From Kocuria sp. cx-455 (GTDB lineage: Bacteria > Actinomycetota > Actinomycetes > Actinomycetales > Micrococcaceae), in contig NZ_JACXBS010000006.1 in NCBI RefSeq assembly GCF_014698015.1, positions 186,001 through 250,000 of the forward strand: a DNA stretch of 64,000 nt, written 5' to 3'. The notes beneath the pieces were generated by a model. The model ran no database searches, was not told where the DNA came from, and saw nothing but the letters and a program-made list of their open reading frames with translations. The position numbers and the translations under genes are program-made. Below are positions 53,355 through 61,721 of the stretch, one piece after another. Within the stretch, counting starts at the first letter, position 1; each line of letters starts with the position of its first letter.

Positions 53355-54305
53355 ATGACTGACCTACATTTCCGCGAATGGAAAACTCCCGCCGGATTCG
53401 CAACATCGGCCGTGATTCCGGAGAAGCTGAGCTGCGGGATATACGAACTCTCGTTCACCAACGGGGAGCTCTACGTTGGACGGACGATCAATTTCCCAGC
53501 CAGATTCTCGACCCACCGACGACGGTGGGATGACATTGAAGCGGTTAGATTTGCGGAGGCGATTCCCGAGGAGCTGGACGACAAGGAACGAGCTACAAGC
53601 CAATCGCGGGTCAAACAGAAGAAACAACTTCGCAACAAGACCTTGTTGTCGCAGCCAGTAGGACCCTCACCGCTGGACCTCATCGTTGATCCCCAGGCAC
53701 AAACTGAATGGTTGCAGCACGATGCAGATTCAGAACCGCCCGGTGTGGATCCTGAACGCGTCACCCTTGCCCAGCGGCGCGTCAAATCCAGGATCAAATT
53801 CGACCAACTCCGAGACCACGCGGAATTCCCAGCGTTGATGGAATCCGTAAGCGCCTACGTTTCACAAGTCATTGTGTGGCCACAAGAAACAGAAGGCCGC
53901 CAATGGACATTAACGGCGCTTCCCAGCACCGCGCGGCACAAAGTGAACCGGCGCCTGGCTGCGCTGAGTATTCATAACGTTGAGGTTCTGGTGTTCGGCG
54001 AGATGTTCTGGGAGGACACTAGCGCTTGGGAAACTTATACCTTCATGAACACCGCGATCATGTCTGAAGTTCCGCAGGAAATCCAAGATCTCACCGAACT
54101 GACCGCAGGCTACCGGTCCACAGGAACTGTGCACCGAGTATCCACAGCCGGCCTACACGCAATTCCGCCCCTGCTCGAAATACCGGAAGTCCTACGGGCA
54201 GCGCGTCAACTGGCCATGGGCCAGCTCCGGAAAGGATCATCGGTTCTAGCGCGGCACCACAACGACTCTTTCGCTGATGAAGTCTTCGCTGCTATGGACC
54301 TCTAA
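53355..54305 (+). CDS. Unrecognised protein with N-terminal GIY-YIG nuclease-like domain
   Basis: A 316-residue protein. Residues 25-60 read CGIYELSFTNGELYVGRTIN then FPARFSTHRRRWDD, a GIY...YVG pair with the downstream Arg of GIY-YIG nucleases. The remaining 250 residues (VDPERVTLAQRRVKSRIKF, WPQETEGRQWTLTALPST) match nothing I know and could bind DNA or a partner protein. CGGAGG precedes the ATG. It diverges from the ABC-F gene and lies between the two 101-bp repeats. Base composition is less GC-rich than the flanks, which suggests recent acquisition. A homing-type or defence nuclease is possible but unproven. Confidence 0.6.
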   Translation: MTDLHFREWKTPAGFATSAVIPEKLSCGIYELSFTNGELYVGRTINFPARFSTHRRRWDDIEAVRFAEAIPEELDDKERATSQSRVKQKKQLRNKTLLSQPVGPSPLDLIVDPQAQTEWLQHDADSEPPGVDPERVTLAQRRVKSRIKFDQLRDHAEFPALMESVSAYVSQVIVWPQETEGRQWTLTALPSTARHKVNRRLAALSIHNVEVLVFGEMFWEDTSAWETYTFMNTAIMSEVPQEIQDLTELTAGYRSTGTVHRVSTAGLHAIPPLLEIPEVLRAARQLAMGQLRKGSSVLARHHNDSFADEVFAAMDL

Positions 54306-54308
54306 CAG

Positions 54309-54364
54309 TCGCGGGGAAGGTACTGCAATAGTTGCACCTGGATGTAACTTTCGCAGTACCGCGA
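54309..54364 (+). other. Nested hairpin directly after the GIY-YIG gene
   Basis: Outer TCGC/GCGA and perfect GGTACTGC / GCAGTACC (54319-54326, 54353-54360) enclose a second stem AGTTGCA / TGTAACT (54330-54336, 54343-54349, one G-U) with loop CCTGGA. No U-run follows. It may be a terminator, an RNA element or a DNA recognition structure. Confidence 0.5.
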
Positions 54365-54435
54365 AACTCTCTGGCTAAATGGGCAAGAAGCGCTAAGAAT
54401 GCAGTCACTCTGGGGCCAGTTTGTGCGGCCTCTGA

Positions 54436-54487
54436 TGGCTTGAGAGCGACTGAGATCTTGCCGGTGGCTTGAAACCGCCTGAGATCT
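54436..54487. repeat. Two 23-nt direct repeats, period 29
   Basis: TGGCTTGAGAGCGACTGAGA... (54436-54458) and TGGCTTGAAACCGCCTGAGA... (54465-54487) differ at three positions. They lie 10 bp before the right 101-bp repeat. They could be protein-binding sites or remnants of an insertion. Confidence 0.5.
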
Positions 54488-54497
54488 CATGGCCGCC

Positions 54498-54598
54498 GAC
54501 ATTCCAGTCCGTAAAAATGCATTCCAGCGGCATGCTGAGGCACTTTCCGGGACTGAAATGTTCAGGGGCGCAAGTTCATGCCAGGTCCGTACCCGTTT
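54498..54598. repeat. 101-bp direct repeat, right copy, with 63-nt palindrome
   Basis: Same element as at 51346-51446. The palindrome spans 54499-54561 (arms ACATTCCAGTCC / GGACTGAAATGT, one mispair; inner CAGC-ggcat-GCTG). The part 54562-54598 gives, leftwards, TGTDLA and the stop of the TPR-SDR gene. Confidence 0.85.
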
Positions 54599-55910
54599 CT
54601 CTCACACCCAGCGCCCACACCGCGTCGGCGCCCAGGGTAGAGCGCCCGCGCCGCGAAACTTCCTGGGCCTCCGGCTTACCCCTCCACTTCATGAACCCGT
54701 CCGGGCCGATGTAGCTCAGCGGCGGATGGTCTCCGACCGCGGCCTCGGCTAGGGGTAGAGCACCATCCGCGGCGGACTGAGAGAACGGGGACGTGAGTCT
54801 GACGACCATTTGATCCAGGAACTCACTCCCCGTAACGTTCTGAAGTCCCGTAGCCGCCCAACCCGGATGCGCACATGTCACCACCACCCGAGAGCCGAGC
54901 CGCTCCTGCAACGCCCGGGCCCACAGCATGTCGCACAGCTTGGACTGCGAGTAGGCGGTCAACGGGTTCCACCGACGCCTGCGGAAATGCGGATCATTCA
55001 TGTCAACCCGCCCCACCTTGTACGAGTCCGACCCCGTAATCACAATGCGCTCTCGCACCCGATCGCCGATCAGGTTGGTCAGTGCGAACGGCCCCAGGAA
55101 ATTGGTGCCGAGCAGCATCTCAAAACCGTCCGCGGTCTCGCGCCGCTTCGGCGAAACAGCCCCGGCGTTGTTGACGAGCACGTCGATATCAGTGGTCAAC
55201 GAGTTGGCGAACCGGCGCACGGACCCGAGATCCGCAAGATCCATGCTCGGCGTTTCGATGCGACCTGCACTTCCACTAGTGGCCGTCACTAACGACGCCG
55301 CTCTCTCCCGATTCCGCGCCGGCGCCACAACCACTCCGCCAGCAGCAGCCACCCCGAGCGCCAGCTCCCTACCGATCCCACTGGTCGCTCCGGTGATGAG
55401 CCATGTGCGGCCAGATTGGTCGGGGAGGTCGAGTGCGGTCAAGGGTAAAGACGTCATCACACCACGGTATGCGCGCTCCTCCAAACGTTGACGCAAACGT
55501 TGAAGACCCTGGGCGATGAACTGTAGGTATCCGTCCCGTTCCAGTTCTTGCAAGGCCAACTCGCCCGATTCGAGTTGCTTCCACGCGTCCTCGATACGAC
55601 CCATCCGCAGGTAGCCGTCCCCCGCATTCAAGTGCAGACTCGGCGCGAATCCCTTGGCGCTGGGAACCCCGATTGGGGCGAGATCGGCGTCGGAGACATG
55701 AACGAATTCAGCGAGTGCGCGTTCATCCCATTCGACCTCTGCAGCCACAGTGGACTGCAAGTCTGCGAGGTAGTGCGCTATCACGCACCGCGGCGCGTGC
55801 TCGGCCGACGTCGTGTCGGACCAGCACTCGCGCAGCGCCTTTTCTCCGAGTTCATGGTGACCGCTCAATGTCAGCTGGACGGCATCCAGAACAGCGCCCC
55901 AATCAGTCAT
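54576..55910 (-). CDS. TPR-like domain fused to a short-chain dehydrogenase
   Basis: A 444-residue protein. Residues 1-150 are a TPR-like module (CVIAHYLADLQSTVAAEVEW, SLHLNAGDGYLRMGRIEDAW) that in other actinobacteria is usually a separate small protein. Residues 165-444 are an SDR: TWLITGATSGIGRELALGVA binds NAD(P), DIDVLVNNAGAVSP is the NNAG motif, and TAYSQSKLCDMLWAR the YxxxK catalytic pair. The junction lies around EERAYRGVMTSLPLTAL, with a possible internal start there. The last residues TGTDLA come from the repeat. The ATG at 55910 fits the TPR module. Confidence 0.72.
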   Translation of the reverse strand: MTDWGAVLDAVQLTLSGHHELGEKALRECWSDTTSAEHAPRCVIAHYLADLQSTVAAEVEWDERALAEFVHVSDADLAPIGVPSAKGFAPSLHLNAGDGYLRMGRIEDAWKQLESGELALQELERDGYLQFIAQGLQRLRQRLEERAYRGVMTSLPLTALDLPDQSGRTWLITGATSGIGRELALGVAAAGGVVVAPARNRERAASLVTATSGSAGRIETPSMDLADLGSVRRFANSLTTDIDVLVNNAGAVSPKRRETADGFEMLLGTNFLGPFALTNLIGDRVRERIVITGSDSYKVGRVDMNDPHFRRRRWNPLTAYSQSKLCDMLWARALQERLGSRVVVTCAHPGWAATGLQNVTGSEFLDQMVVRLTSPFSQSAADGALPLAEAAVGDHPPLSYIGPDGFMKWRGKPEAQEVSRRGRSTLGADAVWALGVRETGTDLA

Positions 55911-56071
55911 TGACCCAGTATCCCCTTCACTCGCGCAACGGACCCGCAATCTGATCGACGTTGCGGCCCTCGCGGCCGGACCAGTGCATCCTGATCGACA
56001 GTCGAGCCACTAAACCCGGTTTTCAGGGTCTTTAGGTCGATTAGAGTGCAGAGCGCTGAGCTGTCACGGTC

Positions 56072-56128
56072 CTACCGTCGATCGATCTCCTCCAGGTTCT
56101 TGGTACTGGTCGTCCTCGTCTCAGCCAT
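56072..56128 (-). pseudogene. Possible truncated N-terminus of an FMN-binding oxidase-like gene, 18 codons
   Basis: A leftward frame MAETRTTSTKNLEEIDRR preceded by GGGTGGGAG. The T-R-T-T...K-N-L pattern resembles the start of pyridoxamine 5'-phosphate oxidase-like proteins, but it stops after 18 codons. Either a gene remnant or chance. Confidence 0.25.
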
Positions 56129-56163
56129 ACTCCCACCCTAGAAACCCAGGGTGAATAGCTCAG

Positions 56164-56739
56164 TCACCCCTCGACCGGAACCGACCGCACCACCCTCGCC
56201 GGAGAACCGACCACCACGGCATTGACGGGGACATCCTTGGTGACCACGGAGGCAGCGGCGACCACAGCGCCGTCGCCAATCGTGACGCCCGGCAGAACCG
56301 TGACATTCGACCCCAGCCACACGCGCTTGCCAATGACGATCGGCGCGGGGTGCATGTCCGCACGGCGGGCGGGATCCAGGTCGTGATTGAGGGTCGCGAG
56401 CAGGGCGTTGTGACCAATCAACGAATCGTCGCCAACGCTCACCCCTCCCTGATCCTGGAACTTGCAGCCGGAATTGATGAAAATCCGCTTCCCCAGGGTG
56501 ATGTTCTTACCGAAGTCGCTGTAGAACGGCGGGAACAGTGCCACGGATTCGTGCACCGGCTTACCGATCAGTTGAGCCAACAGCTCCAGTACGCGCGTGG
56601 GCTCGTGGTAGCCGCCGTTGAGCTCAGCGGTCACGCGCAGGGCATCCTGGCTGATCCGATGCATCACGGCATGCAGTGGCGAACCGCCGGTAATGGTTTC
56701 GCCAGCGCCGAGCGCGGCGAGCAGATCGTCGAGTTCCAT
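56164..56739 (-). CDS. Maltose/galactoside O-acetyltransferase-type hexapeptide enzyme
   Basis: A 191-residue left-handed beta-helix acetyltransferase. FPPFYSDFGKNITLGKRIFI, CKFQDQGGVSVGDDSLIGHN and TLNHDLDPARRADMHPAP (catalytic His) match the Maa/LacA family, and the hexapeptide repeats continue through VLPGVTIGDGAVVAAASVVT. It transfers acetyl from acetyl-CoA to a sugar hydroxyl. The ATG follows TTAGGAGACG. It is 15 bp downstream of the alcohol dehydrogenase gene and probably in the same operon. Confidence 0.9.
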   Translation of the reverse strand: MELDDLLAALGAGETITGGSPLHAVMHRISQDALRVTAELNGGYHEPTRVLELLAQLIGKPVHESVALFPPFYSDFGKNITLGKRIFINSGCKFQDQGGVSVGDDSLIGHNALLATLNHDLDPARRADMHPAPIVIGKRVWLGSNVTVLPGVTIGDGAVVAAASVVTKDVPVNAVVVGSPARVVRSVPVEG

Positions 56740-56754
56740 GTTCGTCTCCTAACG

Positions 56755-57777
56755 TCAGGGCCTGAGCAAGACTTTGATGGCCTTGCGCTCGTCCATGGCC
56801 TGGTATCCCTCTGCGGCGCGGTCGAGAGGGAGTTCGAGGTCGAAGACCTTGCCCGGCTCGATCCTTCGGTCCCAGATCAGCTGAATCAATTCGGGCAGGA
56901 ACCGCCGCACCGGCGCGGGCCCACCGTGCAGGTGCACCAGCCCGAAGAACAGTTCCAGGCCGTTGAGTGAGACATCGTGCGAGACGCCCACGTAGCCCAC
57001 ATGCCCACCGGGCCGGGTCGACTGGACCGCCTGCATCATGGATTCCTGGGTGCCCACCGCTTCAATCACGCTGTCCGCGCCCAGCCCGTCGGTGAGTTCT
57101 TTGATCTTCTCGACGCCGGCCTCCCCGCGTTCTTCCACGATGTCCGTGGCCCCGAATTCCTTGGCGAGCTTCTGGCGGGATTCGTGGCGGCTCATCGCGA
57201 TGATTTTTTCTGCTCCCAGCTGTTTGGCGGCCAGCACTGCCATGAGGCCGACGGCGCCGTCCCCGACTACCGCAACAGACTTACCGGGCCCCGCCTCGGC
57301 TGCGACGGCTCCGAACCAACCGGTTCCGAGCACGTCGGAGGCGGCGAGCAGGGAGGGAATCAGATCGCCGTCGGGCTGGCCCGGGGTGGCGACCAGAGTG
57401 CCGTCGGCATAGGGAATGCGCGCGTACTCGGCCTGGGTACCAATCTGACCATCGACGAAAATACCGTTGACGCAGCGGGACTGGTAACCATTGGCGCAGA
57501 TGGGGCACGTGTTGTCCGAGATGACGAACGAGCCCACCACGAAATCGCCAGGCTTCACTGTCTTGACGTCGTCGCCGATCTGCTCGACGACGCCCACGTA
57601 TTCGTGGCCCATGTGCTGGTTCTCAGCCGGGTCCGCGCCGCGGTATGGCCACAGATCTGAACCGCACACGCACGCGGCCACGATCTTGATGACTGCGTCC
57701 GTGGGTTCCTGAATGATGGGATTTTCGCGTTCTTCGACCCGGACGTCGCCGGGCCCGTGCAGTACTACTCCGCGCAT
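56755..57777 (-). CDS. Zinc-dependent alcohol dehydrogenase
   Basis: A 340-residue MDR enzyme with ACVCGSDLWPYRG and MGHEYVGVVEQ of the catalytic zinc, DNTCPICANGYQSRC as structural zinc region (three Cys visible) and VAVVGDGAVGLMAVLAAKQ as the NAD-binding turn. It probably oxidises an alcohol or reduces an aldehyde. GAGGAGA precedes the ATG. It diverges from a MerR gene across a perfect palindrome, which makes it the likely MerR target, and is followed by an acetyltransferase gene. Confidence 0.9.
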   Translation of the reverse strand: MRGVVLHGPGDVRVEERENPIIQEPTDAVIKIVAACVCGSDLWPYRGADPAENQHMGHEYVGVVEQIGDDVKTVKPGDFVVGSFVISDNTCPICANGYQSRCVNGIFVDGQIGTQAEYARIPYADGTLVATPGQPDGDLIPSLLAASDVLGTGWFGAVAAEAGPGKSVAVVGDGAVGLMAVLAAKQLGAEKIIAMSRHESRQKLAKEFGATDIVEERGEAGVEKIKELTDGLGADSVIEAVGTQESMMQAVQSTRPGGHVGYVGVSHDVSLNGLELFFGLVHLHGGPAPVRRFLPELIQLIWDRRIEPGKVFDLELPLDRAAEGYQAMDERKAIKVLLRP

Positions 57778-57820
57778 GGTGTTCTCCTCAAAATTTTGGT
57801 CAGTGGTTTGATGGTCACAG

Positions 57821-57836
57821 TTGAAGTTCACTTCAA
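57821..57836. promoter_or_regulatory. MerR-type operator TTGAAGT-tc-ACTTCAA
   Basis: Perfect 7-bp arms between the divergent alcohol dehydrogenase and MerR genes. On the leftward strand TTGACT and GACCAT lie on either side at a 19-bp spacing, the overlong spacer typical of MerR-activated promoters; the -10 match is weak. Confidence 0.65.
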
Positions 57837-57870
57837 GTCAAGGACCCGTCAAGAGTTTCTAGGAGACGCC

Positions 57871-58566
57871 ATGACCTACACCATCGGAGAAACTGCGGAG
57901 CTACTGGGGGTTCCGGCCTCGACCATGCGCTACTACGACAAAGAGGGGCTATTGCCAGAGCTTTCCCGAGGTGCCGGGGGACGACGAGTGTTCGCGGACA
58001 AGGATCTCGAGGCCCTCAAAGTCATCGACTGCTTGAAGCAGTCCGGCCTCCACATCAGTGAGATCCGCCAATTCATGCAGTGGTACCAGCAGGGCGATGA
58101 GACGCTTGAGCAGCGCCGGGCGCTGTTCCAGAACTGCCGAGCTTCGTTGATCGAACAAATGAAACAGCTCCAACGCACTCTGGAGATCGTTGAGTACAAG
58201 TGCTGGTACTACGAAACGGCCACCCGTCGTGGCTCCGAGAGAGCGGTTCTCGACCTGCCGGAGGACCAGATTCCCGAGCGTATTCGCGGTTACAGGGGCC
58301 GGCTCGAGGTCTCAGCGAGGGCCCCGCCCAGCCCCGGCCGAGGTACCGGACCAACAAGTTCAAAAAGAGACGCGGAGATAGTGCCCTCCGGCCGCTCTTC
58401 CCGAATTACCTCACGAACCAGGCCGCTGCACACCCTCAAACACCCGCAGCAAATCCGCCGCCACACTCACGGCAATGACCGCGGGCTCCTTGCCGGTGAT
58501 ACCCGGAATGCCGATGGGGCAGGAAATCCGGCTGATGGCGGCGACGTCGTGGCCTTCGTCGCTTAA
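57871..58566 (+). CDS. MerR-family regulator with run-on C-terminus
   Basis: Residues 1-70 are a MerR winged helix (MTYTIGETAELLGVPASTMR, GRRVFADKDLEALKVIDCL), followed by a coiled dimerisation helix to about residue 125 (CRASLIEQMKQLQRTLEIV) and ending in the normal tail ERIRGYRGRLE near 145-150. The frame then continues for some 80 more codons of low-complexity Arg/Pro/Thr sequence, and the last 156 bp overlap xdhC antisense. A lost stop or frameshift near residue 155 is likely, since this part has no regulator-like character. It should act on the divergent alcohol dehydrogenase promoter. AGGAGACGCC precedes the ATG. Confidence 0.8.
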   Translation: MTYTIGETAELLGVPASTMRYYDKEGLLPELSRGAGGRRVFADKDLEALKVIDCLKQSGLHISEIRQFMQWYQQGDETLEQRRALFQNCRASLIEQMKQLQRTLEIVEYKCWYYETATRRGSERAVLDLPEDQIPERIRGYRGRLEVSARAPPSPGRGTGPTSSKRDAEIVPSGRSSRITSRTRPLHTLKHPQQIRRHTHGNDRGLLAGDTRNADGAGNPADGGDVVAFVA

Positions 58567-59223
58567 GCGTTTGCGGAAACGCGACCATTTGGCGGAGGAC
58601 CCGATCAGCCCCACCGTGCCCAGGTCACCGCGGCGCAGGGCGGTGTCGCAAAGGATGAAATCCTCCGAATGGTCGTGGCTCATGATGAGCACGTGCGCGC
58701 CGGCCGACAGCTCGGTGAGAGTGGTTTCCGGCGCGGGGCTGTGGTGGAGGTGGACCTGGGCGGTTCCCTTCAAAACGTCCGCGAACCGGTCCGGATCCAG
58801 CTGGTCGGCCCGGCTGTCCACCAGATGCACCGTCACGGGAAATCGGGACAGCACCCGCGCCAGCTCATACCCCACGTGTCCCACACCGAAAATCGCAACC
58901 GTGGGCCGGGCCCGCTGCGGTTCGAGCAGCACGGTGACCACGCCTCCGCAGCACTGTCGGCCGTGCTTCACGGTGGCGTGCTCGTTGAGCGAGAAGGTCA
59001 TGGTCTCGGGTTCGGAACCGCCCGCGGTAAGTATCGCCCGGGCGCGTTCGATCACGGTCGCCTCCAGGTTCCCGCCGCCCACGGTGTCCCAGACCTGTGA
59101 CTCGCTCACGACCATCTTGGCCCCGGCTTCCCTGGGCGCGTGCCCGCGTACCTCGATCACCGTGATCAGCACGCCCGCGAGGCCTTTCCCGCGCAAGTGC
59201 TGCAGGGCGTCCAACCAGTCCAT
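58411..59223 (-). CDS. xdhC: XdhC-family molybdenum-cofactor insertion protein
   Basis: A 270-residue XdhC: an N-terminal XdhC/CoxI module (LAGVLITVIEVRGHAPREAG, VWDTVGGGNLEATVIERA, KHGRQCCGG) and a C-terminal Rossmann module (VAIFGVGHVGYELARVLSRF, LIGSSAKWSRFRKRL). It binds the sulfurated molybdenum cofactor and loads it into xanthine dehydrogenase, encoded by the two genes just upstream. Start ATG at 59223, 29 bp after the xdhB stop. The 3' end overlaps the convergent MerR run-on. Confidence 0.93.
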   Translation of the reverse strand: MDWLDALQHLRGKGLAGVLITVIEVRGHAPREAGAKMVVSESQVWDTVGGGNLEATVIERARAILTAGGSEPETMTFSLNEHATVKHGRQCCGGVVTVLLEPQRARPTVAIFGVGHVGYELARVLSRFPVTVHLVDSRADQLDPDRFADVLKGTAQVHLHHSPAPETTLTELSAGAHVLIMSHDHSEDFILCDTALRRGDLGTVGLIGSSAKWSRFRKRLSDEGHDVAAISRISCPIGIPGITGKEPAVIAVSVAADLLRVFEGVQRPGS

Positions 59224-59252
59224 GTCAGTAGTCCACGTCAGGTGTGCAGCCG

Positions 59253-61721
59253 TCAGCGTGCGGTCGCGGCGGCGTCCGGCACATCCTCGGACGCGGTCGC
59301 CGACGCCGCCTCGTCAGCCGACCCGACCTCCGACGACGACGCCGCCCGGTCCCGGCGCGCGTCCCGGGAACCGGAAGCGCCGCACTGCGCGAGCGCCCTG
59401 CGCGCATCCTGAACCGCCCAGAACACCGCCTCAGGAGTGGCCGGGCTGGCCAACAGGACACTGTGCCCTTCCGGCCCGAACGCCGCCGCGGCCTCCCGCA
59501 GTGCCTCTCGCACGCTGAACGCCAGCATCAGCGGCGGCTCGCCCACGGCCTTGGACCCGTACACCACGCCGCTCTCGGTCGCTTTCTCGAACAGGTGCAC
59601 GTTGAACTCTTCGGGCATTTCCGAGAAGCTCGGCAGCTTGTACGTGCTCGCGGCCTGAGTGGTCAGACGGCCGCGGGAAGGGCCATCGGACTCGTCCCAG
59701 CGCAGGTCCTCCAGCGTGAGCCAACCGGCGCCCTGCACGAAGCCGCCCTCGATCTGCCCGATGTCGATCAGCGGGGACAGGCTGTCGCCCACGTCATGCA
59801 CGATGTCCGTGCGCAGCAACCGGTACGCGCCCGTGAACCCGTCCACCTCCACCTCGGAGACCGACGCCCCGTAGGAGAAATACTTGAACGGTTCACCCTG
59901 CATCCGGTCCGCGTCCCAGTGCAGCCCCTCGGTGCGGTAGTACCCGGCGGCCCACAGGGAGATCCGCTGGAAATACGCATCGTGGGCCAGCTCGGCAAAG
60001 GACATCTGCCGGTCGTGAAAACCGATGCCGGTGACCGTGCCGTTGACGAACCGTACGTCGTCGGGATGGATGTTGAACTTGCGCGCCGCTACTTCTGCCA
60101 GCCGGTCGCGAATCTGCTCACACGCGTTCTTGACCGCGCCGCCGTTGAGGTCCGCGCCGGAACTGGCCGCCGTGGCGGAGGTGTTGGGGACCTTGTCGGT
60201 GCGCGTGGGCGCTAATCGCACGGTCTCCAGTGGCACGCCCAGTGCGGTGGCCGCGACCTGCCGCATCTTGGTGTGCAGCCCCTGCCCCATTTCCGTGCCG
60301 CCGTGATTTATGAGCACGGAGCCGTCCCGGTACACGTGCACGAGCGCACCGGCCTGGTTGAATGCGGTGAGGTTGAACGAGATTCCGAACTTCACCGGGG
60401 TGACCGCGAGCGCGCGGTGGGTATCGGGGTGGGTTGCGTTGAAGTCTTCGATCTCGGCACGCCGCTCCCGCACGTCCGCGCGCTGGTGCACCTGGTTCCA
60501 GATCTCGGCCAAGCGCTCCGCATGGCGCACCGGCTGACCGTAGGGTGTGCTCTGGCCCGGCACGTAGAGGTTGCGGGCGCGCAGTTCCGTGGGATCCAGG
60601 CCGAGCAGCGGTGCGCACCGACCCAGGATGTCCTCGATCACCAGCATGCCCTGCGGCCCGCCGAACCCGCGGAAGGCGGTCTGCGAGGTCTTGTTCGTCT
60701 GCGCGACCCGCCCGTGGACCTCCACGTTGGGGATCCAGTAGGCGTTGTCGATGTGGCACAGCGTCCGCTGCATCACCGGCTCCGAGAGATCCAGGCTCCA
60801 CCCGCCGTCACTGGTCACGGTGGCCCGCAGCGCTTGGAGGCGACCGTCGTCGTCGAACGAAACGTCCCAGGACGCGTGATAAGGGTGGCGCTTGCCGGTG
60901 ATCGTAATGTCCTGATTGCGCGTCAGCCGCAAGCGGACCGGCCGCCCGGTGAGCGTGGCCCCCAGCGCGGCGATCGCGGCAAAACCATGCGGCTGCATTT
61001 CCTTGCCGCCAAAGCCACCGCCCATGCGCAGGCATTGCACCGTGACGTCGTGGTTGTCCAGGCCCAGCACGCGCGCCACGATTTCCTGCGTCTCACTCGG
61101 GTGCTGGGTGCTGCACTGGACGAACACCTGCCCGCCCTCATCCACATACGCGAACGACGCGTGAGTCTCCAGGTAGAAGTGTTCCTGCCCGCCGAACTCG
61201 ATCTCCCCGCTGAAGCGGTGGGTCCCGTTGGCCAGGCCAGTTTCGACGTCGCCGCGGCTCACCGTGGGTTGGCGGCCCTGGAAACTCTGGGCCGCAATGG
61301 CTTCCGTGAGAGTGATCAGGGACGGCAGGGGTTCGTACTCGACCTTGATCGTTTCCGCTCCGAGCCGTGCGGCTTCCAGGCTTTCCCCCAAGACCCAGCA
61401 CACGGCGTGGCCGTGGAACATGACTTCGCTGGGGAACAGGGGTTCGTCCTCCTTGATGCCGGCGTCATTGATGCCCGGCACGTCCTCCGCGGTGAGAACC
61501 CGGGCCACGCCGGGCACGTCGAGGGCGGGGACGACGTCCAGGGACGTCACCCGTGCGTGGGCGTGCGGGGCCTGCAGCGGCCAGGCATGGAGCACGTTCT
61601 GATGGCGAACAACGAGGTCGTCGGTGTAGAGCGCGCACCCCGTGGCGTGCTCGGCACCGTGCTCGTGGGCCACGGTCACGCCGACCACCGGGTTCTCGGG
61701 GCGTTCTGCGAGGGATTTCAT
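59253..61721 (-). CDS. xdhB: Xanthine dehydrogenase molybdopterin-binding subunit
   Basis: An 822-residue molybdenum subunit. Visible motifs: VTVAHEHGAEHATGCALYTD, GGQEHFYLETHASFAYV, CLRMGGGFGGKEMQPHGF, TAFRGFGGPQGM, and the catalytic Glu region AVGEPPLMLAFSVREAL. Together with the small subunit and the XdhC product it oxidises hypoxanthine and xanthine to urate. The last 45 residues are a disordered Ala/Ser/Asp tail. The ATG overlaps the xdhA stop by 4 bp, with GGAGGTATCC before it. A much longer upstream frame is just the antisense of xdhA. Confidence 0.95.
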   Translation of the reverse strand: MKSLAERPENPVVGVTVAHEHGAEHATGCALYTDDLVVRHQNVLHAWPLQAPHAHARVTSLDVVPALDVPGVARVLTAEDVPGINDAGIKEDEPLFPSEVMFHGHAVCWVLGESLEAARLGAETIKVEYEPLPSLITLTEAIAAQSFQGRQPTVSRGDVETGLANGTHRFSGEIEFGGQEHFYLETHASFAYVDEGGQVFVQCSTQHPSETQEIVARVLGLDNHDVTVQCLRMGGGFGGKEMQPHGFAAIAALGATLTGRPVRLRLTRNQDITITGKRHPYHASWDVSFDDDGRLQALRATVTSDGGWSLDLSEPVMQRTLCHIDNAYWIPNVEVHGRVAQTNKTSQTAFRGFGGPQGMLVIEDILGRCAPLLGLDPTELRARNLYVPGQSTPYGQPVRHAERLAEIWNQVHQRADVRERRAEIEDFNATHPDTHRALAVTPVKFGISFNLTAFNQAGALVHVYRDGSVLINHGGTEMGQGLHTKMRQVAATALGVPLETVRLAPTRTDKVPNTSATAASSGADLNGGAVKNACEQIRDRLAEVAARKFNIHPDDVRFVNGTVTGIGFHDRQMSFAELAHDAYFQRISLWAAGYYRTEGLHWDADRMQGEPFKYFSYGASVSEVEVDGFTGAYRLLRTDIVHDVGDSLSPLIDIGQIEGGFVQGAGWLTLEDLRWDESDGPSRGRLTTQAASTYKLPSFSEMPEEFNVHLFEKATESGVVYGSKAVGEPPLMLAFSVREALREAAAAFGPEGHSVLLASPATPEAVFWAVQDARRALAQCGASGSRDARRDRAASSSEVGSADEAASATASEDVPDAAATAR

